NCBI GenBank assembly: GCA_002383105.1
Contig: DFXC01000008.1
Span: 9,179 to 14,984, forward strand
Direction of reading: 5' to 3'
DNA from: Hyphomicrobiaceae bacterium UBA4118
GTDB lineage: Bacteria > Pseudomonadota > Alphaproteobacteria > Rhizobiales > Methyloligellaceae
Length of the DNA stretch: 5,806 nt
A program made the position numbers and the translations under genes. A model generated the notes under the pieces. The model was not told where the DNA came from and made no database searches. It was given only the letters and a program-made list of their open reading frames with translations. Below, one piece after another: positions 1-5,806 of this stretch (its first letter is position 1; each line of letters opens with the position of its first letter).

Positions 1-1413
<1,413 letters not shown>

Positions 1414-1479
1414 CGTCCCCTACTCCCTCGAATTTTTTCTACTAGCTAATTGGCGCGGTTGTGTGTCGCAATTCACGAG
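1414..1479 (-). other. glmU-glmS intergenic leader (66 bp)
   Basis: This spacer separates the glmU stop codon from the glmS start. Its middle is AT-rich compared with everything around it: on the minus strand ATTAGCTAGTAG followed by a run of six A. I see no stable hairpin, no terminator U-tract and nothing resembling the glmS ribozyme of Firmicutes. The likeliest reading is an intra-operon spacer, possibly carrying a weak internal promoter. The best candidate -35, TTGCGA, has no good -10 partner. Confidence 0.5.
1423..1429 (-). promoter_or_regulatory. Probable Shine-Dalgarno of glmS
   Basis: On the minus strand GAGGGAG ends 9 nt before the glmS ATG, a normal spacing. A second purine run, AGGGG, lies only 3 nt from the ATG and is probably too close to act. 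The site supports initiation at 1413. Confidence 0.55.
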
Positions 1480-2856
1480 CTATGTCCCTTTGTTTCCGTC
1501 GTTCTTAGGCTTGCTACGATTGCGCCGCTCGCGCACCCGCGCGGCCCAGCCTTTGCGTTCCTCCTGCGGCACACGGGTCAGCGCCAGAGCATCGGCGGCA
1601 ACGTCCTTGGAAATGACGCTCCCCGATCCGATATAGGCGCCCTCCCCGATCTTGACCGGCGCGACGAGCGAAGAGTTCGAGCCGATAAAGGCCCCTGCCC
1701 CAATCTCGGTGCGGTGCTTGGCGAAGCCGTCATAGTTGCAGGTGATGGTGCCGGCCCCGACGTTAGCGCGGGCGCCGACGCTCGCATCGCCAATGTAGGT
1801 GAGATGGTTAACCTTGGCGCCCTCGGCGATCTCGGCCTGCTTGATCTCGACGAAGTTGCCGACATGGGCGTCCTTGGCGAGGGAAGCTCCGGGCCTGAGC
1901 CGCGCGAAGGGTCCGACGATCGCGCCGGGTCCAATCCGCGCGCCTTCGATATGGCAGAAGCCTCTGATGGTGGCGCCGTCCTCGATGACCACGCGCTCGC
2001 CAATCACCACATTGGGCTCGATCACCACGTCTTTGCCGATCCGCGTGTCATGGCTGAGAAAGACCGTCTCGGGCGCCGTCAGTGTTGCGCCATTGGCCAT
2101 GACGAGCGCGCGGAGACGCCGCTGCATGGCGGCCTCGGCATGCGCAAGCTCGGCGCGGGAGTTGACGCCGAGCACCTCCTCCTGGTCAGACAGCACCATG
2201 CGCGCTTCGAGCCGGTCGCCGCGGGCGAGCGCCACAGCATCGGTGAGATAGAACTCGCCCTTGGCGTTGTCGTGGCCGATGCGGCCGAGGAGGCCGAGCA
2301 AGGTCTTGCTCGAGCGGAAGGCCATAATCCCGGAATTGCAAAGGGTGAGCGCGCGCTCCTGCGCGCTTGCGTCCTTCTCTTCGCGGATTGAGGCGAGCTG
2401 TCCCCGGTCGTCGAGAAGGAGCCGGCCATAGCCGGTCGGGTGCTCGACCTCGAAGCCGATCACGACAAGATCGGCGCCCGCCTCAAGCTCGCCGCGGACG
2501 CTCACAAGCGTCTCGGGCCGCAACAGCGGCGTGTCGCCATAAAGAATGAGCACGTGACCCTGGAAGTCCTCGAAGGCTTCCCGTGCTGCCTTGACCGCAT
2601 CTGCAGTGCCGCGCTGCTCGGCCTGGACGAAAGTCTGCAGCTTCGAATCGAGCGCGCTTGCCGCTGTGGCCACCTCCTCCATCCCAGGCGCGATGACGAC
2701 AGCGGTGCGGTCGATCGAAGCCCCCTTGGCGGCACCGAGCACATGGGCGAGCAGGGTCGCACCGGCGAGCCGGTGCATCACCTTGGGCAGCTGGGACTTC
2801 ATCCGCGTGCCCTTGCCGGCGGCAAGGACGATGGCGAGAGCAGAGGGTTGGGTCAT
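1480..2856 (-). CDS. glmU: Bifunctional UDP-N-acetylglucosamine pyrophosphorylase / glucosamine-1-phosphate N-acetyltransferase
   Basis: Cytoplasmic trimeric enzyme that acetylates glucosamine-1-phosphate with acetyl-CoA, then couples the product to UTP to give UDP-GlcNAc. Complete at 458 residues, the usual length. N-terminal pyrophosphorylase: LAAGKGTRM (11-19) with Arg18 and Lys25 in SQLPK, QRGTADA (81-87), YGDTP with Asp108 for metal, EEKDA (159-163), CNSGI (173-177), and Asn232 in GVNSRAEL. C-terminal left-handed beta-helix with hexapeptide repeats from about 255: RLRPGA with Arg321, Lys339, NHLTYIGD with His351 and Tyr354, TCNYDG (372-377), IGSNSSLVAP (391-400), and TRVPQEERKGW (427-437) contacting acetyl-CoA. 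The last ~20 residues are a basic tail. The start is firm: an in-frame TAG lies two codons upstream (2863-2865) and the N-terminus aligns with E. coli GlmU numbering. First gene of the glmU-glmS unit. No strong Shine-Dalgarno precedes it. Confidence 0.97.
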   Translation of the reverse strand: MTQPSALAIVLAAGKGTRMKSQLPKVMHRLAGATLLAHVLGAAKGASIDRTAVVIAPGMEEVATAASALDSKLQTFVQAEQRGTADAVKAAREAFEDFQGHVLILYGDTPLLRPETLVSVRGELEAGADLVVIGFEVEHPTGYGRLLLDDRGQLASIREEKDASAQERALTLCNSGIMAFRSSKTLLGLLGRIGHDNAKGEFYLTDAVALARGDRLEARMVLSDQEEVLGVNSRAELAHAEAAMQRRLRALVMANGATLTAPETVFLSHDTRIGKDVVIEPNVVIGERVVIEDGATIRGFCHIEGARIGPGAIVGPFARLRPGASLAKDAHVGNFVEIKQAEIAEGAKVNHLTYIGDASVGARANVGAGTITCNYDGFAKHRTEIGAGAFIGSNSSLVAPVKIGEGAYIGSGSVISKDVAADALALTRVPQEERKGWAARVRERRNRSKPKNDGNKGT

Positions 2857-3029
2857 GCAGGTCTAGGTCGGTGCCGATTTACGCCTTGGAGATCCAGCAA
2901 AAAGCGTGCCCCGAGGGCTGGAAAGGAGTTGGTGACACTTAAGGTCGTTAATCCTGTGTTGCGAGGGTCGAAGGCCGAATCGCTTGTCGCGAGCGCGCGG
3001 AAGGCGAACTGTCTAATCCAAAGCCAAGA

Positions 3030-3047
3030 CGAGGGCCATAACCCTCG
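3030..3047. repeat. Perfect 6-bp inverted repeat, 6-nt spacer
   Basis: CGAGGG at 3030-3035 is matched by CCCTCG at 3042-3047 around CCATAA. It could be an operator half-site pair or a short hairpin. No T-tract follows on either strand, so it is not an intrinsic terminator. In GC-rich DNA a 6-bp match of this kind can arise by chance. Confidence 0.35.
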
Positions 3048-3085
3048 CATTCGTCGGGCGCGCCGGGGGCCGGGCAACGGGGAAA

Positions 3086-3113
3086 TTGACCGATGAGGCA
3101 GAGTGAGTAAATC
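3086..3113 (+). promoter_or_regulatory. Candidate sigma-70-type promoter for the SPOR-type gene
   Basis: TTGACC at 3086-3091 matches five of six bases of the -35 consensus. With a 16-bp spacer it is followed by TAAATC at 3108-3113, a weak -10 (three of six). Transcription would begin near 3120, leaving a leader of roughly 80 nt that contains the nested inverted repeat and the ribosome binding site. The -35 is good, the -10 is poor, and no experimental support is implied. Confidence 0.3.
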
Positions 3114-3127
3114 TGCGGTTTGGCGGC

Positions 3128-3171
3128 GGCGCAAATCTTGGGCCAAGCCTTATTGGCGTCGCTTTTGCGCC
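3128..3171. repeat. Nested inverted repeat in the leader of the SPOR-type gene
   Basis: Outer arms GGCGCAAA (3128-3135) and TTTGCGCC (3164-3171) are perfect 8-bp complements. Inside them GCCAA (3142-3146) and TTGGC (3153-3157) form a second 5-bp stem with a 6-nt loop. The two stems are separated by a symmetric 6x6 internal loop. The structure ends 13 nt before the Shine-Dalgarno. If transcribed it could fold as a leader hairpin, and as DNA it could be a bipartite operator. Function is unknown and chance occurrence is not excluded. Confidence 0.4.
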
Positions 3172-3184
3172 TGAATTTCTGAGC

Positions 3185-3190
3185 GGGAGG
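3185..3190 (+). promoter_or_regulatory. Shine-Dalgarno of the SPOR-type gene
   Basis: GGGAGG lies 12 nt upstream of the ATG at 3203. It is a strong match to the anti-Shine-Dalgarno core at slightly longer spacing than ideal, and it supports this start. Confidence 0.6.
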
Positions 3191-3202
3191 GCTTCGAACC
3201 CC

Positions 3203-4387
3203 ATGATCAAGGATCGCCGGAGCGGCCGGAGCAGTTCTCGGAACTGGACGCGAGGCTTTTTCGCGTTCTTCTGGATCGTGCTCGCAGGCTTTTCAGGCCT
3301 CTATCTGTTCAGCGTCTTCGCCGACCCGAGCGCCCTTGGCGGCCAGCTCGTCAGGTTCAATTCCCTCCCGGGTAGCACGCCATCCTCCGGGACCGATGCG
3401 TTCGGCTCAGACGTATCAGGCTCGCTCAGCACCAATGATAGAAGCGACCCCGAGCTCGCCGAGATCAAGGCCGCTCTGCGCCAACTGTCTCAGCAGATGG
3501 CCGAGCTCAACACGCGGCTCAAGCCGATCGAGAAGGTGGTGGGGCCCGTCGCTTCATTGCCCTCTACCCCTTCCGTCGCCACCCCCTCAACGCCCGAGCC
3601 GGCCGCACCTTCGGGCGCGCCATCGAGCCCGATCAAGAAGCCTGAGGCGGCATCGGCGCCAGCTTCTCCTCCTCCGCCTCCAGCCACCCCACCAACCGAG
3701 CAGGCCAAGGCGACCGAGAAGCCGACCCCGCCGTCCGTCAAGCCTGTGGAGAAGCCGCCTGAGGTGAAGGCCGCCGAGAAGCCTGCCGAGCCACCGGTGG
3801 AAACGGCGAAGCCGAGCCAGCAAGCCGCTCTCGAGCCTAAGCCCTCGACGCCATCGAGCCCGAAGCCCGCCGAGCCTCCGTCGGTGGCAACGGCACCGAT
3901 GGACGAAGGCCCCGAGGAGGACAACACCGGCACCGACACTTCAGCGCCGGAACCGGCGGCTTCTGACGAAGCGCCCTCCCCGTCATCCTCAGGCACCAAT
4001 GACAGCGCCAAGCCGGCCAGCCCGACCGAGAGCGCCAAGCCGGCTGGTACCGCCGAGAGCGCTACGCCCGCAGCCAGCACCGAGAGCGCAAGCTTGGATC
4101 CGGTCGCTCTGCCGCCTGCCGCCAATGACGGCAGCACGCGATACGGCATCGAGATCGGCGTTGTGGCCAAGCAAGACGGTCTCCGTCCGCTGTGGCGCGA
4201 ATTCCTCACCAATCATTCGGCTCTCGTCGCAGGGCTACAGCCAAGGCGCGTGCTTGCGCCCGACAAGAAGTGGCGGCTGATCGCCGGTCCCTTCGCCAAT
4301 GCCGCCGAGGCGGCCCAAGCGTGCGCTCTGTTCAAGAAGGCGTCGCGGCCTTGCGAGGCCACGGTCTACGCGGGCGACGCGCTGTAG
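3203..4387 (+). CDS. Bitopic membrane protein with coiled coil, Pro-rich linker and C-terminal SPOR-like domain
   Basis: 394 residues. N-terminus 1-17 carries six Lys/Arg and is followed by one hydrophobic helix (about 18-40, GFFAFFWIVLAGFSGLYLF), predicting a cytoplasmic N-end and periplasmic remainder. Residues 83-113 form a coiled coil with a/d positions L85, I88, L92, L95, M99, L102, L106, I109 in unbroken 3/4 spacing. Residues about 114-305 are a disordered Pro/Ala/Ser/Lys/Glu linker with EKP motifs and three 9-residue repeats (268-294). Residues 312-394 resemble the SPOR-like domain common at the C-terminus of alphaproteobacterial proteins: YGIEIG, then LRPLWREF, and RLIAGPFANAAEAAQAC. 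Cys374 and Cys384 could pair. SPOR domains are known to bind denuded septal glycan, so a peptidoglycan or division role is inferred. No specific gene name is justified. It is divergent from glmU and convergent with livF. Confidence 0.85.
   Translation: MIKDRRSGRSSSRNWTRGFFAFFWIVLAGFSGLYLFSVFADPSALGGQLVRFNSLPGSTPSSGTDAFGSDVSGSLSTNDRSDPELAEIKAALRQLSQQMAELNTRLKPIEKVVGPVASLPSTPSVATPSTPEPAAPSGAPSSPIKKPEAASAPASPPPPPATPPTEQAKATEKPTPPSVKPVEKPPEVKAAEKPAEPPVETAKPSQQAALEPKPSTPSSPKPAEPPSVATAPMDEGPEEDNTGTDTSAPEPAASDEAPSPSSSGTNDSAKPASPTESAKPAGTAESATPAASTESASLDPVALPPAANDGSTRYGIEIGVVAKQDGLRPLWREFLTNHSALVAGLQPRRVLAPDKKWRLIAGPFANAAEAAQACALFKKASRPCEATVYAGDAL
4004..4084 (+). repeat. Three 27-bp tandem repeats in the SPOR-protein linker
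   Basis: Units at 4004-4030, 4031-4057 and 4058-4084 are contiguous and in frame. They encode SAKPASPTE, SAKPAGTAE and SATPAASTE, with a partial fourth unit (SAS) after them. Each unit opens with AGCGC and closes with an (A/G)CCGAG-type end. The repeats have diverged, mostly at third positions and in the middle, which suggests old duplication under reading-frame constraint and not a recent expansion. They lengthen the disordered periplasmic tether. Confidence 0.75.
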
Positions 4388-4398
4388 TTGAGCATGCC
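4388..4398. other. 11-bp convergent junction
   Basis: The stop codons of the SPOR-type gene (TAG ending at 4387) and livF (TAG, 4399-4401 on the minus strand) are separated by only 11 bp. No hairpin with a T-tract is visible in or next to it. Terminators for either gene must therefore lie inside the opposing coding sequence, be Rho-dependent, or be absent. Confidence 0.6.
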
Positions 4399-5202
4399 CT
4401 AGTCACCGCCGAGAAAGACCCGGCCCATGTCGGGGCTGGCAAGAAGCTCCTTGCCGTGGCCCGCCTTGACCAGCCGGCCCGCCACCAGCACATAGCCAAC
4501 ATCGGCGAATTCAAGACCCTTCCGCGCGTTCTGCTCGACAATGACGAGGGTTTTGCCGCGCGCGTCGCGCAACTCGGCCAACGTCGCGAAGATCATGTCG
4601 ATGGCGCGCGGATCGAGCCCGATCGAGGGCTCGTCGATGAGCAGCACCTCGGGGTCCATGATCAGTGCGCGCGAAATTTCGAGGAGCCGCCGCTCGCCGC
4701 CTGACAGCACGCGGGCGCGCTCATGGCGGCGTGCTTGTAGCGCGGGATAGCGGTCGAGCACGGCCTGCGCCGCTCGCTTCGCCTCCGAGGGAAGATCGAG
4801 CAGATAGCCGCCCATGAGGAGATTCTCCTCGACGGTCATGTCGGGGAATACGGAGTCCTTCTGCAGTACATAAGCGAGCCGCGCGGTCCCCAGCTTCTCG
4901 CTCGCGGGAAGCTTTGCGATGTCGCTGCCCGAAACCGTGACGGTGCCGGAGAAGATGCGGGCAAAGCCGTAGATGGCATTGAGCACCGTCGACTTGCCGG
5001 CGCCGTTCGGGCCGACCAGGCACAGCGAACGGCCGCGGGCGACGCGGAGCGAGACATCCCTGATCACGTGCATGCGCCCATAGCCGGCATGGAGGTGATC
5101 GAGGGCAAGGAGCGCGGGGGCACCCGCGAGGCGGTCGAGCTCGGCGACCGCGACGCCGCCCTCGCCCTGCGCGTGACCACGCGCTGCCGAGGCCTTTGCC
5201 AT
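4399..5202 (-). CDS. livF: Branched-chain amino acid type ABC transporter ATP-binding protein LivF
   Basis: One of two cytoplasmic ATPases that power a HAAT-family importer (leucine/isoleucine/valine or related amides). 267 residues from the ATG at 5202. That ATG is chosen because it overlaps the livG stop as TGATG; the frame runs further upstream but would then overlap livG. Motifs: AGYGRMHVIRDVSL (39-52), Walker A GPNGAGKST (64-72), Q-loop Gln114, FPDMTVEENL (119-128), signature LSGGE (166-170), Walker B VLLIDEP with Glu191 (186-192), and D-loop GLDP (195-198). The switch position reads VEQN (222-225) with Gln where most ABC ATPases have His. That is normal for LivF, and it separates this protein from its LivG partner. 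About 30 residues precede the conserved core, more than the few usual in LivF (about 235-250 residues), so a later start is possible. Substrate cannot be read from the ATPase. Confidence 0.93.
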   Translation of the reverse strand: MAKASAARGHAQGEGGVAVAELDRLAGAPALLALDHLHAGYGRMHVIRDVSLRVARGRSLCLVGPNGAGKSTVLNAIYGFARIFSGTVTVSGSDIAKLPASEKLGTARLAYVLQKDSVFPDMTVEENLLMGGYLLDLPSEAKRAAQAVLDRYPALQARRHERARVLSGGERRLLEISRALIMDPEVLLIDEPSIGLDPRAIDMIFATLAELRDARGKTLVIVEQNARKGLEFADVGYVLVAGRLVKAGHGKELLASPDMGRVFLGGD

Positions 5203-5204
5203 CA
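5200..5204 (-). promoter_or_regulatory. TGATG stop/start overlap of livG and livF
   Basis: On the minus strand the livG stop TGA (5204-5202) shares its last base with the livF ATG (5202-5200). A purine- and G-rich stretch (CGGGGCGG) just upstream, inside the livG end, could serve as ribosome binding site. Such overlaps favour translational coupling and matched amounts of the two ATPases. Confidence 0.7.
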
Positions 5205-5806
5205 GGCCGCCCCGAGATAGGCGTCGAGCACTTTTGCGTCGCGCCTGATGGTTTGCGGCGGGCCTTCGGCGAGAAGCCGCCCGTGGGCGAGACAATAGAT
5301 GTGCTCCGCCAGGCCCATGATCACCGGCATGTTGTGCTCGATCACCAGCAAGGTCAGCCCGCGCGTCCTGTTAGCGGCTTTCAGGCGGTCGATCAGGCTT
5401 TCGATCAGCACCTGGTTGATGCCGGCCGTCGGCTCATCGAGCAAGAGCATCGCAGGGTCGTTGATGAGCGCCATGGCCAGCTCGAGCAGCTTCTGTTGGC
5501 CGAATGAGAGATCGCCGGCAAGGACGTCACACTTCTCGGCAAGGCCCACGAAGTCGAGCAGCTCACAGGCATGAGCGTCCACTTCGCTGCGGGCCCGGCG
5601 AAACAGGCGAGCGAAGGACGCCGTCCTGATCGAGGCGGAGATCAGCAGGTTCGCGTGCGCGCTCATGCGCTGATAGATGCGTGGCACCTGAAAGGTGCGG
5701 ATGATGCCGGCGCGGGCGATCTCGCCGGCCAAGAGCTTCGAGATCTCCACGCCGTTGAAACGGATCGAGCCGGCATCGATCGGAAAGGCGCCGGTGATGG
5801 CGTTGA
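5202..5806 (-). CDS. livG: Branched-chain amino acid type ABC transporter ATP-binding protein LivG, 5' end outside window
   Basis: Partner ATPase of LivF in a HAAT-family importer. The frame is open to the right edge. The first complete codon is at 5804 and 200 residues are visible, starting NAITG, which in LivG follows the Walker A loop directly. Walker A and about 50 N-terminal residues therefore lie outside. A GTG at 5750 is not the true start, since family sequence (AGSIRFNGVEI) continues upstream of it. Visible motifs, numbered from the first complete codon: Q-loop TFQ (37-39), LivG-type signature LSFGQQ (99-104), Walker B MLLLDEP with Glu124 (119-125), TAGIN (126-130), switch IEHNM with His157, and the typical C-terminus DAYLGAA. 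A relative such as the urea-type UrtD is less likely but not excluded without the missing neighbours. Upstream permease genes (livH/livM) are expected beyond the edge. Confidence 0.93.
   Translation of the reverse strand, partial: NAITGAFPIDAGSIRFNGVEISKLLAGEIARAGIIRTFQVPRIYQRMSAHANLLISASIRTASFARLFRRARSEVDAHACELLDFVGLAEKCDVLAGDLSFGQQKLLELAMALINDPAMLLLDEPTAGINQVLIESLIDRLKAANRTRGLTLLVIEHNMPVIMGLAEHIYCLAHGRLLAEGPPQTIRRDAKVLDAYLGAA

Larger units (their letters stand above)
2857..3202. other. Divergent intergenic region, no convincing gene
   Basis: These 346 bp separate glmU (leftward) from the SPOR-type gene (rightward) and must carry the promoters of both. Reading frames cross it on both strands, but they overlap glmU, are arginine- or glycine-rich and match no family I know, so they look like GC-rich noise. 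Contents: a candidate plus-strand promoter (3086-3113), a compact inverted repeat (3030-3047), a larger nested inverted repeat (3128-3171), a Shine-Dalgarno (3185-3190), one GANTC site (GAATC, 2977-2981), and two TTAA boxes 5 bp apart (2939-2951). No clear promoter for glmU could be picked by eye. Confidence 0.6.

Noticed and set aside
1414..1479. glmS ribozyme
   Set aside because: The spacer is 66 bp with no pseudoknot-like helices. The ribozyme is a Firmicutes-type element of larger size.
1450..2391. A 313-codon plus-strand open frame
   Set aside because: Antisense to glmU. The complementary frame of hexapeptide repeats explains its periodic look.
2939..2951. Possible CtrA box: TTAA repeated upstream of glmU
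   Set aside because: The two TTAA boxes are 5 bp apart, while the CtrA consensus is TTAA-N7-TTAA, so the spacing is wrong.
3030..3047. Intrinsic terminator at the CGAGGG/CCCTCG hairpin
   Set aside because: There is no T-tract on either side, and it lies between divergent genes where no terminator is needed.
2853..3146. A 97-codon minus-strand frame whose stop overlaps the glmU start
   Set aside because: The overlap looks operon-like, but the product is Arg- and Pro-rich, resembles no family, has no good ribosome site, and would occupy the region where the glmU promoter must lie.
3490..4212. A 240-codon open frame on the minus strand opposite the SPOR-protein linker
   Set aside because: It is the mirror of a Pro/Ala/Ser-rich coding stretch: its Gly/Ala/Ser/Val-rich product has no domain, and GC-rich linkers routinely leave antisense frames open.
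4348..4387. Hairpin-like sequences at the 3' end of the SPOR-type gene (GGCC..GGCC; CTACGCG..CGCTGTAG)
   Set aside because: Stems are short or mismatched and lack a following T-run, so they do not make a credible terminator.

Overview
This 5.8 kb window is GC-rich chromosomal DNA, about mid-60s percent GC judged by eye, with G/C-ending codons dominant. It looks like an alphaproteobacterium, most plausibly Hyphomicrobiales (Rhizobiales). That placement rests on protein resemblance (GlmU and GlmS style, the alphaproteobacterial type of C-terminal SPOR-like domain, a LivG/LivF pair) and on base composition. It is an inference, not a database result.

Layout. (1) Positions 1-2856, minus strand: a glmU-glmS pair. 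glmU (complete, 2856 to 1480) is followed after 66 bp by glmS (starts at 1413, runs off the left edge after 471 codons). GlmS makes glucosamine-6-phosphate and GlmU performs the last two steps to UDP-N-acetylglucosamine, so the pair supplies the sugar for peptidoglycan and lipopolysaccharide. The mutase step between them (GlmM) is not in the window. (2) Positions 2857-3202: a 346 bp divergent intergenic region with no convincing gene. It holds a possible plus-strand promoter, two inverted repeats and a Shine-Dalgarno sequence. (3) Positions 3203-4387, plus strand: a 394-residue bitopic membrane protein. It has a cytoplasmic basic N-terminus, one transmembrane helix, a four-heptad coiled coil, a long Pro/Ala/Lys/Glu linker containing a 27 bp tandem repeat, and a C-terminal SPOR-like domain. 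(4) Positions 4399-5806, minus strand, convergent with the previous gene across only 11 bp: livF (complete) preceded by livG (5' end outside the window). These are the two ATPases of a branched-chain amino acid type (HAAT) ABC importer, joined by a TGATG stop/start overlap.

The genes form three transcription units. The left operon makes the cell-wall precursor. The divergent SPOR-type protein probably binds peptidoglycan, which gives a loose thematic link across the shared intergenic region. The liv genes are a separate nutrient-uptake unit whose permeases and binding protein should lie beyond the right edge.

I found no mobile element, CRISPR array, RNA gene or novel multi-gene system. The observations most worth a second look are the architecture and repeat of the SPOR-type protein, a nested inverted repeat in its probable 5' leader, and the very tight convergent junction with livF.
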